Shown here piece after piece: positions 25,686 to 33,642 of a stretch of DNA of 43,926 nucleotides; positions within the stretch are counted from its first letter, which is position 1, and the number at the start of each line of letters is the position of its first letter. Under the pieces are notes generated by a model. It searched no databases, had not been told where the DNA came from, and worked only from the letters and a program-made list of their open reading frames with translations. Source of the stretch: Bacillota bacterium (lineage in GTDB: Bacteria > Bacillota > Clostridia > UBA1381 > UMGS1253). A program made the translations under genes and the position numbers. Location: assembly GCA_022706785.1 (NCBI GenBank), contig JAKJBW010000016.1:1-43926 (forward strand), read 5' to 3'.

Positions 25686-25770
25686 TAACAGGAAGCGTAC
25701 ATTGGGCAACTGCTTTGCTCTGTGCAGGCGGTCTGCCCGCAAAACATGCAACAGCGAAAGGAGGATAAAT

Positions 25771-25860
25771 ATGGGATGCTTTGGTGGCGGGAACAATAAT
25801 TGTTCTTGTTTGGTGATTATCGTCATCATCTTGGTGCTTTGCTGCTGCTGCAATGACTAA
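25771..25860 (+). CDS. Tiny Cys-rich membrane peptide 2
   Basis: 29 aa. MGCFGGGNNNCSC, then a hydrophobic core LVIIVIILVL, and the same CCCCND end as peptide 1. AAAGGAGG lies 7 nt before the ATG. An upstream in-frame extension to 25678 has no ribosome-binding site and overlaps the end of peptide 1, so I reject it. The two genes are clearly paralogous: both begin with an FGG segment, continue with Asn and a CXC, and finish with the same six residues. A terminator follows at 25901. Possibly a coat or forespore membrane component, by inference only. Confidence 0.8.
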   Translation: MGCFGGGNNNCSCLVIIVIILVLCCCCND

Positions 25861-25900
25861 TTTGTAACCAGAGAAAAGCCTCCTTCAAGAGGAAACATAA

Positions 25901-25937
25901 AGAGTACCCGGTATACGATGCGTATATCGGGTACTCT
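25901..25937. terminator. Terminator between the Cys-rich pair and the SASP gene
   Basis: AGAGTACCCGGTATACG and CGTATATCGGGTACTCT form a 17-bp stem (one G-U) with a 3-nt loop. The genes on both sides converge on it. Confidence 0.7.
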
Positions 25938-25990
25938 GCTTTGTTTAGGGATGTTATTCACCGTTTTTATTGCCAGGAAAGCTGCCGGCA

Positions 25991-26170
25991 TTAATGTCCG
26001 GGCTGTCCGTTTTTTCTCCTTGTGGCCAACAGGCCGCCGATGCGGCCCGTTTCCTTTGCCGTCAGCGCCGACCAGCCGCCCTTCACCACACGGTCCAAAA
26101 GCCCAAGCTCCTGCGCAATTTCAAGCTTCATATACTCGGTCGTCTGCTCAATTTTTGCATGGCTTTCCAT
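25991..26170 (-). CDS. Alpha/beta-type small acid-soluble spore protein
   Basis: 59 aa. MKLEIAQELGL and LTAKETGRIGGL are the two conserved SASP motifs (the first matches the EIAxE(F/L)G core, the second the TGxxGG turn). SASPs coat and protect DNA in the dormant spore and are degraded at germination by GPR; the E-I-A segment is the GPR cleavage region in the family. An upstream GTG overlaps the GGGAG ribosome-binding site, so I start at the ATG. A sigma-G-like promoter lies about 30 bp upstream. It is slightly shorter than Bacillus SASPs and has a basic RRKNG tail. Confidence 0.9.
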   Translation of the reverse strand: MESHAKIEQTTEYMKLEIAQELGLLDRVVKGGWSALTAKETGRIGGLLATRRKNGQPGH

Positions 26171-26201
26171 ATCATTCACTCCCGCATTGTTTGATAGACA
26201 C

Positions 26202-26232
26202 TATTGTGTCCAACGGGGGAGGGGTTTATGCA
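26202..26232 (-). promoter_or_regulatory. Sigma-G/F-like promoter of the SASP gene
   Basis: On the minus strand TGCATA (rc of 26227-26232), an 18-bp spacer and CACAATA (rc of 26202-26208). The sigma-G consensus is GHATR-N17/18-CATWHTA; the only mismatch is one base in the second element. Forespore expression fits a SASP. Confidence 0.6.
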
Positions 26233-26256
26233 CGGCGGATGAAGTTTGCATCAGAA

Positions 26257-27678
26257 TTATTGCCAGCCGTAAGCCTTGACAGCGGCGTGCGCACTGTCCT
26301 TGAGCAAGTCCAGGTCATCCTTCCCAATACCTGCCGGGGCATAAGGATTGAGAGCCACCTGGTTGCCTGTCAGCGCTTCATACCATACCGCTCCGGCTAA
26401 GTAGCAGCCCATTACGCTGGCATGAAAGCCGTCGGCCGCGAACAGATCCATCTGGGGCTTGCCCGCCAAAGCGTTCTGAAATGCCTGGCCGCTCGGTATT
26501 ATCTTGGTGTTCAGACTTTCGGCGGCCTGGTTGTAGGCGCCTTCCAGGTCTGTAAACATGTCTTTCTGGTCGGAATAGCCAAGCTCACCCGTCAGCCTTG
26601 GGCAGTTATATTTATACGCCCATGTCTGATGAATCAAAAGCTTGGCGTTAGGCGCATATTGCGCCGCAAATGCTGCCAGGTTTGCCAGATACGGCTGGTA
26701 TGTTGCATAATCCGGGCTGAGATTACTCAGCTGCTGCATCACGACGTAGTCCCAGTCATCGTCCTGCAAGGCTTCCTTGAGCGACAGCTGCCGGCGTGCC
26801 TGTCCTGTTTTAACATAGGCATAATTCTTGGCATCATTTTGCGCGTTTTCCCAATGCAGCTGAAGCGGACTGCTGCCGATAGTGGCTCTGGCAAACACAA
26901 AGCCGGAGCCGTCCGCCTCGGCCAGCGCCGAAAGATATGTAAATGAGTTGTCTGTAAAGCTGTTGCCTATCGCAAGCACCTTGCGCGCCTTCTGCGGCTT
27001 GGCGGCGGTATCGCCCAGTACGATTTTTTTGGGCGCCGGATTTGCCAAAATTGTCTGTGCGGTCTTGGCGCCTTCCAGGGAAGCAAGCACCTGTGCGCTG
27101 TCTGTGTCATCTCCCCCTTGCGAAACCTGAACGTTTATGAGCTTTCCTTCCGTATCATACATGGCTAAAATAACCCTCCTTGACGTATCGGTCGACCCGA
27201 TCAGGACTGCTATGTCGTCGGCCGCGGCCTTTTTTGCCGCAGCATCGGCACAGGCATATTCCTTGCCAAGCTGCAAAACCTTGCCGGACGGGTCGGACGA
27301 CTGCACAGCTTTTGTAACGCTTTTATTTATGCTTTGGTTGCCGCGCACAACCATAAGCCTGCACGCGTCTGTATCGCCGGCATAATCAAAGGTATAGGAA
27401 TAGCTGCCATCCTTTTGGATGACGGCAGTGCCGGTGTGGCGAACCATACTGCTCGCAAGGTCGTTTGGGTCGGCAGCCTTGTCTATCAGCATGACATATA
27501 CCTGCTTGCCCGCCAAAGCGCTGCTAAGCGTACCCTCTACTATGACATGAGCTGCGCTGCCCGCCGACGTGTCCGCCGCGGCAGGCGCGGGGGCTATAAG
27601 CGCGTCGGCAGCCCCAAAAGCGACCGGAAAACCGCACAGCATCAGCGCACAGACAACTGCACAAATACGATTGAGCAT
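26257..27678 (-). CDS. Exported SGNH-like (DUF4886-type) protein
   Basis: 473 aa. The N-terminal 23 residues (MLNRICAVVCALMLCGF..) are a signal peptide. Residues about 40-215 form an Ig-like or unknown region. From about 235, KVLAIGNSFTDNSFTYLSAL starts a hydrolase-like domain with a G-N-S motif, and DGFHAS (about 432) supplies the expected Asp and His of an SGNH catalytic triad. The order and spacing look like DUF4886 proteins, which are mostly found in gut anaerobes and probably act on acylated glycans; the substrate is unknown. A strong AAAGGAGG precedes the ATG. It lies 88 bp after the ctpA stop on the same strand. Confidence 0.78.
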   Translation of the reverse strand: MLNRICAVVCALMLCGFPVAFGAADALIAPAPAAADTSAGSAAHVIVEGTLSSALAGKQVYVMLIDKAADPNDLASSMVRHTGTAVIQKDGSYSYTFDYAGDTDACRLMVVRGNQSINKSVTKAVQSSDPSGKVLQLGKEYACADAAAKKAAADDIAVLIGSTDTSRRVILAMYDTEGKLINVQVSQGGDDTDSAQVLASLEGAKTAQTILANPAPKKIVLGDTAAKPQKARKVLAIGNSFTDNSFTYLSALAEADGSGFVFARATIGSSPLQLHWENAQNDAKNYAYVKTGQARRQLSLKEALQDDDWDYVVMQQLSNLSPDYATYQPYLANLAAFAAQYAPNAKLLIHQTWAYKYNCPRLTGELGYSDQKDMFTDLEGAYNQAAESLNTKIIPSGQAFQNALAGKPQMDLFAADGFHASVMGCYLAGAVWYEALTGNQVALNPYAPAGIGKDDLDLLKDSAHAAVKAYGWQ

Positions 27679-27766
27679 GAAATTTCCTCCTTTTTCATAT
27701 GTGCCTTTTGCAAAACGGCGCTGCCGCTTTGCGGTGTATCGTAATCGGTATTGGGGGAATCAAAAT

Positions 27767-28981
27767 TTACTTTTTAAGGATTTGAACACCCTTTTGCAGC
27801 TGAATATCCTCGTCATAGGATAGCTGGCTGATGAGTTTTCCCTGGGCCCCGGGCATTTCTACCACAGTATCGGGCTGGATGCCGATGCCATGGATGCACT
27901 CCCCGCTGGGCGAATAATACTTAGCCATGGTGATCGTCATGCCGCCGCCGCTGGGCAGGGGATATACCCCTTGCACAATGCCCTTGCCGAAGCTTTTGGT
28001 GCCGATAATGGCAGCAATCCTGCCATGGTCGCGGAGCGCGCCTGTCAAAACCTCAGAAGCGCTGGCGGAGCCGCCGTTTATCAGAAGCGTCATAGGCACG
28101 GAGACAGATGCGCCCTCCGCTTTATAGTATTCGCGTTTTCCGGATTTGTCTTCGGTGTAGGTGATCACATCACCTTCCTGCAAGAACTTGCCTGCGGTGC
28201 GGCAGCAGCTGTTTAAATCGCCGCCGGGATTGTCGCGCAGGTCTAAAACCAGCCTGGTCATGCCCTGCTGCTGCAGGCTGGCCAGTGCGTCCGACACTTC
28301 AATATCGGTGTCTGAATCAAAGCCGGTTATACGAAGCCAGCCGATGCCGTCCTGGAGTATGGATGCTTTTACGGTTATCATCTCAATGTGTGAGCGGGTC
28401 AGCGTCAGGTCAAACGGCTCGCCGCTGTCACGGCGTACGGTAATACTTACCTGCGTTCCGTTAGGATTGGCAATATCGGTTCCGCGCATTTTTTTTGCCG
28501 TTTCATTGAGCATATCGCCTGTCACGGCCTGGCCGTCCACAGCTAAAATGATATCTCCGGGCAAAACGCCCGCCCTGGCGCCGGGCGAATTGTCGTACGG
28601 GGCGACAACAACGATCTCGCCCGTCTGCTCCTTCACGGATAAAATGATCCCCACGCCGACATAGTCCCCTGACGTGCCCTCCTTGTATCTGGAAAATTCC
28701 TCGGGGTTGTAGTATTTGGTATAAGGGTCTCCGACCGATTGCGCCATAGCCTTGGCGCCCGCCTCGAGCATTGCGGCATCATCCACCTTATCAAGATAAA
28801 AATAATCCATATATCTTTTCACATCGCCGATAAGGGATACCTGTGCGCTCCTGCCGGCGAAAACCTTGGATAAAACCGCGGGAATCACTTTTCCCACACT
28901 AAAATATAATACAGTTGTTGCCGCGAAGGTAACAACTGCGCTTATAACAATTGCCAAAACCAGTTTGCGTTTATGCTGCAA
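27767..28981 (-). CDS. S41 family C-terminal processing peptidase
   Basis: 404 aa from the chosen start. One N-terminal membrane anchor (KLVLAIVISAVVTFAATTVL), a PDZ domain (about 95-180, with PGARAGVLPGDIILAVDG), and the S41 catalytic core: LVLDLRDNPGGDLNS, NGGSASASEVL (the nucleophile Ser) and GTKSFGKGIVQ (the catalytic Lys). The Ser-Lys dyad is intact, so it is an active CtpA/CtpB-like protease on the outside of the membrane. The open frame reaches to a GTG at 29035 without ribosome-binding site; TTG at 28981, 7 nt after GGGGCGG, directly precedes the anchor and is preferred. Next to an M23 peptidase and FtsEX, it may process cell-wall hydrolases or their regulators. Confidence 0.92.
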   Translation of the reverse strand: MQHKRKLVLAIVISAVVTFAATTVLYFSVGKVIPAVLSKVFAGRSAQVSLIGDVKRYMDYFYLDKVDDAAMLEAGAKAMAQSVGDPYTKYYNPEEFSRYKEGTSGDYVGVGIILSVKEQTGEIVVVAPYDNSPGARAGVLPGDIILAVDGQAVTGDMLNETAKKMRGTDIANPNGTQVSITVRRDSGEPFDLTLTRSHIEMITVKASILQDGIGWLRITGFDSDTDIEVSDALASLQQQGMTRLVLDLRDNPGGDLNSCCRTAGKFLQEGDVITYTEDKSGKREYYKAEGASVSVPMTLLINGGSASASEVLTGALRDHGRIAAIIGTKSFGKGIVQGVYPLPSGGGMTITMAKYYSPSGECIHGIGIQPDTVVEMPGAQGKLISQLSYDEDIQLQKGVQILKK

Positions 28982-29224
28982 GTCTATCCGCCCCAATCCT
29001 GTTATGGTATAAGCGTGAGGTATCCGAACACACACGCACCCTCGCCGCGTTAATTTTGTGTCTTTCTTTGTTGCCGTTGCCGGTTGGCTGACGTATGACG
29101 TATTGCCAGGCGATTTTGCGCCGCTGTGGCCTAAAGCCGCCGCTCAAAACCTATGCGGGTTCGAATACCTCATGTTTAACCATTATATTCTAAACAGACT
29201 GCGTCTATACTATGCTGGGAAAGA

Positions 29225-30382
29225 TCAAAAAATATACGGGCGGGGATTCACATACTCACCGGAGGCGTCTATCACGCCGAAATGCAGGTGCGGGCCGGTG
29301 GAATTGCCTGTATTGCCCGAAAGCGCAATTTGCTGTCCGCGGCTCACCTTGTCTCCCACATTTACCTGAAGCTGGCTGTTGTGCGCATAAAGCGTGTCGA
29401 ATGAGCCATGGTTAATGATGATGTATCTGCCGTAGGAGTTGTCCCAGCCCGATGTGGTCACGATGCCGCTCTCCGCGGCAAAAACCGCCGTGCCGGTGGG
29501 AACGGCAATGTCAATGCCTGTGTGCTTGTTGGGAACGCCCTTAAATATTCTCATGCCAAACTCCGATGTGATGGTGCCCCGCAGCGCACACGGCCAGCCC
29601 AGTTTTGCGCCTGTGTAGGGCGGCGCCTGCCCGCCCGCGGGTTGGGTAGGCCGGTTTCTGACAGCCTCCTGACGCGCCCTTTCAGCCGCCTCGTTTTTTT
29701 CTATAATCGCCTGCCTGTTTTCTTCTATTTTGGATTCAAGGTCCTCAATAAGCTTGACAGCCTCCGCGTTCTTGGCGGCCACTTCCTTTTTTTTGGCGTC
29801 AAGTGTGATGAGTTTTGCTGCCTTTTGACGTTTCTGCTCCTGAATCTGCGCTTTTTTGTTTTCGGCTTCCGCCTTCATGGCCTTGATTTTGCTGATCAGA
29901 TCCTGGTCATGCCTGAGCAATCGCTGAACCATATCGGTACGCAGCAGCAAATCCGAAAAGCTGCTTGCTGAAAATATAATATCCAAATAGCTTATGCTGC
30001 CCTTTTCATACATCACCCGCAGGCGCTTTTTGAGCAAGTCATTTGTGTTGACGATATCCTTTTGCAGCGCTTGGGCTCTGGCTGTATTTGCGTCAATTTG
30101 CGCCTGATCCTCCTGCATCTGTCTGTTTAAATCTGCGATATCGGCATCCAACGCCAGAATTTGCTCGTCAAGCTGACGCTTTTTCACAAGCGTTTCGCTT
30201 CTTTGGCCGCTTAGCGTATTGTTTTCGTTTTTAATATCCTCGGCTTCCTGCTCGTACTGCTGCGCCGTTTTGGCGGACGCGTACATGCTGATAAAGCCGC
30301 CGAACACGGCCGGGATCAGGATAGCAAGGCCCATCGCCGCCGCTACAATGATACAAATAATCATCATGGTTTTTCTTTTCAT
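29225..30382 (-). CDS. EnvC-like M23 peptidase with coiled coil
   Basis: 385 aa. N-terminal membrane anchor (about 5-30), a long coiled coil (about 38-245, heavily charged, with Q/E/K heptads), a short Pro-rich linker, and a C-terminal M23 domain with HTGIDIAVPTG, INHGSFDTLYAH and GPHLHFG. In M23 enzymes the zinc ligands are the first His, the following Asp and the His of HLH; all are present, so the domain may be active. The gene directly follows ftsX (37 bp). FtsEX activates such coiled-coil hydrolases or EnvC-like adaptors at division. The ATG at residue 9 of the open frame is preferred: AGGAG lies 10 nt upstream. Confidence 0.92.
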   Translation of the reverse strand: MKRKTMMIICIIVAAAMGLAILIPAVFGGFISMYASAKTAQQYEQEAEDIKNENNTLSGQRSETLVKKRQLDEQILALDADIADLNRQMQEDQAQIDANTARAQALQKDIVNTNDLLKKRLRVMYEKGSISYLDIIFSASSFSDLLLRTDMVQRLLRHDQDLISKIKAMKAEAENKKAQIQEQKRQKAAKLITLDAKKKEVAAKNAEAVKLIEDLESKIEENRQAIIEKNEAAERARQEAVRNRPTQPAGGQAPPYTGAKLGWPCALRGTITSEFGMRIFKGVPNKHTGIDIAVPTGTAVFAAESGIVTTSGWDNSYGRYIIINHGSFDTLYAHNSQLQVNVGDKVSRGQQIALSGNTGNSTGPHLHFGVIDASGEYVNPRPYIF

Positions 30383-30419
30383 AAGCTTATTTCTCCTATG
30401 TAACACATAAACCGTATGC

Positions 30420-31313
30420 TCACACCTTCAAATGTTTTCTTATGGACAGCGAGCTTCCCGCGGCGCCTATCACGGCGCCCAGTCCTATAAAGGCGGCTAA
30501 AAGGATATGCCATATACCCGGATAGGGAACAAACCGAAACATATCCAGGCTGATAGCGCCGTCCACGTCCTTAAGCACGGCAATATAGCCCCACGAAACC
30601 AGCCCGAAGGCGATCAGCCCGCCTGATACGCCGATGATGATACCTTCAATAATAAACGGCCAGCGGATAAACCAGTCGGTGGCGCCCACGAATTTCATAA
30701 CATTTATCTCACGCCGCCGTGAAAACACGGCAAGTTTGATGGTGTTGGCAATGATAAAGACCGACACCACGCACAAAAGCAGCATAAGCCACAGGCTGGC
30801 GTCTTTAATCTTGCCCGTGACCGCCAGAATCTTATCCATCAGCGCCTGTTTGTTTTCCACATTTTTAACGCCTGTGATGGTACCTACCGAGACGACGGTT
30901 GTCCCCGCCTGCGACAAATCCTTAAGCGTGATCTTATACGAGTCGGGAAACGGGTTGTCATTTTCAAGGCCGTCTAAGGCCTGGGCATTGTCGGCAAACA
31001 GCTTGCGCATATAATCAAGGGCGTCCTTTTTTGTAAAAAGCACAGCCTCGCGCACATTGTCAAGCGCACGGATCCGCTCGCCGATCTCAGTGATCTGGCG
31101 CTGTGAGCTGCCGTCTGCGATGAAGGCCTGGATTTCACACTGGTTCCGGATCTGATCAGCAATAGAATTCACATTCATGCTGATGATTAAAAACAAGCCC
31201 AGGATAAAAAGGCAGCACATGACCGTAAAAATCGAGCTGACGCTCATGAAGCCGTTGCGCACAACACTGCGCAGCGACTGCGAAAGGTAGTAGCGGAAGT
31301 TAGCGAGTTTCAA
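30420..31313 (-). CDS. ftsX: Cell division ABC transporter permease FtsX
   Basis: 297 aa. Four membrane helices (about 20-45, 170-195, 215-240, 265-290), an extracellular loop of about 110 residues between the first two that would contact the hydrolase, and the family motifs RYYLSQSLRSVVRNG and RREINVMKFVGATDWFIRWPF. FtsX with FtsE transmits ATP hydrolysis to a cell-wall hydrolase outside. The TTG start overlaps ftsE by 14 bp; an AAGGGGGG site lies about 9 nt upstream. Confidence 0.94.
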   Translation of the reverse strand: MKLANFRYYLSQSLRSVVRNGFMSVSSIFTVMCCLFILGLFLIISMNVNSIADQIRNQCEIQAFIADGSSQRQITEIGERIRALDNVREAVLFTKKDALDYMRKLFADNAQALDGLENDNPFPDSYKITLKDLSQAGTTVVSVGTITGVKNVENKQALMDKILAVTGKIKDASLWLMLLLCVVSVFIIANTIKLAVFSRRREINVMKFVGATDWFIRWPFIIEGIIIGVSGGLIAFGLVSWGYIAVLKDVDGAISLDMFRFVPYPGIWHILLAAFIGLGAVIGAAGSSLSIRKHLKV

Positions 31314-31989
31314 AGCCGTAGCCCCCCTTCACCTCGTCGCGCACCAAAAGGCCGTCCTCTATGGCAATTACCCGTTTTTTCATGTTGTCGACAATGTCCT
31401 TTGCGTGCGTGGCCATGACGACGGTAGTCCCGCGTGCGTTGATCTCCCCGATAAGCTCAACAATTTCAAAAGCCGTTTTTGGCGGCAGGCTTGCGGTGGG
31501 CTCGTCCGCCAGCAGGATGGGCGGATTATTGGCAAGCGCGCGCGCCAAAGAAACCCTCTGGGCTTCACCGCGCGAGAGCTGGGTGGGCAGCAGCTTTGCC
31601 TTGTGCGACAGGCCGACCATGCTGAGAAGCGACGGCACCTGCCGGCGTATCTCCCTGCGCGACGCGCCGACGATCTGCATGGCAAACGACACGTTTTCAT
31701 AGACGTTGCGGTCGTCAAGCAGCCGGAAATCCTGGAACACCACGCCGATAGAACGCCTTAAGTACGGGATTTCCGGACGCTTCAAGTCCTGTACGGCAAT
31801 ACCATCCACAAGGATACTGCCGCTTGTGGGGAGCTCTTCATGCATCAGAAGGCGCGTAATTGTGGATTTGCCGGCGCCGCTGGGGCCTACCACAAATACA
31901 AACTCGCCTTTGTCGATATGAAAGCTTATGTTATCCAGAGCCACTGTGCCGTTGTCATAGGCCTTGGTTACGTTTTCAAAGGTTATCAT
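31300..31989 (-). CDS. ftsE: Cell division ATP-binding protein FtsE (altered motifs)
   Basis: 229 aa. Walker A GPSGAGKST (about 35-43), Q-loop FQDFRLL (about 85-91), Walker B ILLADEPTAS (about 158-167) and the H-switch in ATHAKDI (His195) are intact. Two motifs are unusual: the signature is LSRGEAQRV (usually LSGGEQQRV) and the D-loop reads SLPPKT (usually N/S-L-D-P-x-T). Both contact ATP across the dimer interface, so catalysis may be slowed. Partner of FtsX; the unit is ftsE-ftsX-M23-ctpA. GGAG lies 9 nt before the ATG. Confidence 0.93.
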   Translation of the reverse strand: MITFENVTKAYDNGTVALDNISFHIDKGEFVFVVGPSGAGKSTITRLLMHEELPTSGSILVDGIAVQDLKRPEIPYLRRSIGVVFQDFRLLDDRNVYENVSFAMQIVGASRREIRRQVPSLLSMVGLSHKAKLLPTQLSRGEAQRVSLARALANNPPILLADEPTASLPPKTAFEIVELIGEINARGTTVVMATHAKDIVDNMKKRVIAIEDGLLVRDEVKGGYGFETR

Positions 31990-32023
31990 AATAGGTATCT
32001 CCGTTATATTTTTCTAAAAAAGC

Positions 32024-33109
32024 TTATATTTTTATGGGATTGGCGATTAGATACTGGTTGACCATCATGGCAACCTTAAACACCACCGCGTCGTCGAACT
32101 TGCGCAGATCGAGGCCTATGGTTTTAAGGACCTTGTCCAGCCGATATACCAGAGTGTTTCTGTGGATATAAAGCTGACGCGCCGTTTCACTCACATTGAG
32201 ATCGTTTTTGAAAAATTCATAAATGGTGGTTATAATTTCTTCATCAAGCGCGTCAAAGTCTTTTTTAGTGAGGACCTCATGCAGGAAAAGCTCGCACAGG
32301 CGGGTGGGCAGATGGTAAATCAGTCTGCCTATGCCAAGGCTTTTATAGCTTAAAATATATTTATCACCGTCAAAGACCCGTCCCACCTCCAAGGCTACCT
32401 GCGCTTCCTTGTATGAGGGCGCAAGTTCGCTTAAGGTCTCGGCGGGCGTGCTGATGCCCACCATCACATTGAGCATCGCTTCACTGTTCAAATTGTCGAT
32501 AATAGTTTGGGCAAGCGCCTCAAGCTCAGCTTCCTGGGTACCCGCTTCAATATCGGTCACAAAAACAATAGTGCTGTCGTCCATGCTGAACACAAAGTTA
32601 TGGTTATGCTGCGGGAACATTTCCAAAAAGATGTCGAGCGCCGCCACGTCTCCGGCCTGAAGCACCTTTACAATAAATACAATCCTGCGCTGCTCATAGT
32701 CGATATGCAGCTCACGCGCCCTCTGGCGCACATCAAGCGGCAGGGTGTTGTCCGAAATGATATTTTTCACAAACGTGGTGCGGTCATATTTTTCATCATA
32801 AAACTGGCAGATGTTTGACAGCGATACGGCCAGCATCATACAGGTGCGCTTGGCGTCTGCGTCAATGCCGCGTACATAGATCAGATATTCAGCCTTGCTG
32901 CCCTTGCCGATACCGCACAGGCTGTAGCCGCGGCATTCGGCGATTTCCATACAGGCCGAACAGCTTGCCAGAAAGCCTGCGTATTCTTCCTCGGAAAGCT
33001 CTGCGGAATTGGAAGCCAGCACAAAGCCTTCCCTGTTTATCACACCTACCGGTGAATTCAAGAAAATATCCATTTGATTAATGACATTTTGAAATACCTT
33101 TTTTATCAT
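32024..33109 (-). CDS. PucR/CdaR family transcriptional regulator
   Basis: 361 aa. N-terminal region (about 1-130) with a Cys-rich segment (SCSACMEIAECRGYSLCGIG) and a GAF- or sugar-sensor-like pattern; the middle (about 140-280) is GGDEF-like in the CdaR sense; the C-terminus is the PucR-type helix-turn-helix, VSETARQLYIHRNTLVYRL. Members sense small metabolites. The gene stands 34 bp upstream of ftsE on the same strand, without a visible terminator, so it may head the ftsEX operon. The clustered Cys residues could bind a metal or an iron-sulfur cluster; that is speculation. AGGAGG lies 9 nt before the ATG at 33109; the open frame extends further without such a site. Confidence 0.85.
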   Translation of the reverse strand: MIKKVFQNVINQMDIFLNSPVGVINREGFVLASNSAELSEEEYAGFLASCSACMEIAECRGYSLCGIGKGSKAEYLIYVRGIDADAKRTCMMLAVSLSNICQFYDEKYDRTTFVKNIISDNTLPLDVRQRARELHIDYEQRRIVFIVKVLQAGDVAALDIFLEMFPQHNHNFVFSMDDSTIVFVTDIEAGTQEAELEALAQTIIDNLNSEAMLNVMVGISTPAETLSELAPSYKEAQVALEVGRVFDGDKYILSYKSLGIGRLIYHLPTRLCELFLHEVLTKKDFDALDEEIITTIYEFFKNDLNVSETARQLYIHRNTLVYRLDKVLKTIGLDLRKFDDAVVFKVAMMVNQYLIANPIKI

Positions 33110-33597
33110 GCCAAGTGCCTCCTCATCCTTTATGTTCCGAAACGACAGCGGTGTCTGAAAAAGCAATGTCTGTTACCTTATCGATCAGGGTCAAAATGCA
33201 TTGCAACTATATCATATACTCTTTTTTTGAAAAATGCAAGAAAAACGGCGTATTTTTTTGTGCATTTTTTATACTTTTTTATCTTTTGACAGGGCGCAAT
33301 CATGACACGGGCCAAAGCGTGGCATTACGCTGGAGGATGGCCTTTGCCATGCGGATCGGGCGCAGGCGTTTTTAATACTGATCCCCAATAGAAAGCGCGA
33401 TAAAATTTCCGAGGATTTTTCCAGCCTGTCTGCGTCCTCCGTCTTGCAGGACAGCAAAAATCCTAGTAAATCTTATCCTGATTTGAACAGTTAAATAGTA
33501 TTGGTATAAGGGTATGAAGCAGCAAAACCGCCGTAAAAATTGTCAAAAAAAATTTAAAAAAGTCGTATGGATTGCATAAAGACGGAGAACAATAACA
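33110..33597. other. Intergenic region between the PucR-type gene and the lipoprotein gene
   Basis: No credible gene. The part from about 33290 to 33470 is GC-richer and repeat-like, with AGGATTTTT (33411) and AAAAATCCT (33456) as inverted repeats. A minus frame over 33269-33457 has no ribosome-binding site and I do not accept it. Confidence 0.45.
33483..33510 (+). promoter_or_regulatory. Promoter of the lipoprotein gene
   Basis: TTGAAC (33483-33488), a 16-bp spacer and TATAAG (33505-33510). Confidence 0.5.
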
Positions 33598-33642
33598 ATG
33601 GATTATTCCATCAGTAAACACGAAAAGGAGAAATCAGAATGA
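33598..33642 (+). CDS. Possible 14-codon leader ORF
   Basis: ATG GAT TAT ... TCA GAA TGA encodes MDYSISKHEKEKSE. GGAG stands 10 nt before its ATG, and its stop overlaps the lipoprotein start (ATGA). Its 3' part, AAAAGGAG, is the ribosome-binding site of the next gene, so the overlap may be fortuitous. Confidence 0.3.
   Translation: MDYSISKHEKEKSE

Noticed and set aside
33269..33457. 62-aa minus-strand ORF upstream of the PucR-type gene
   Set aside because: TTG start without a ribosome-binding site, and repeat-like DNA.
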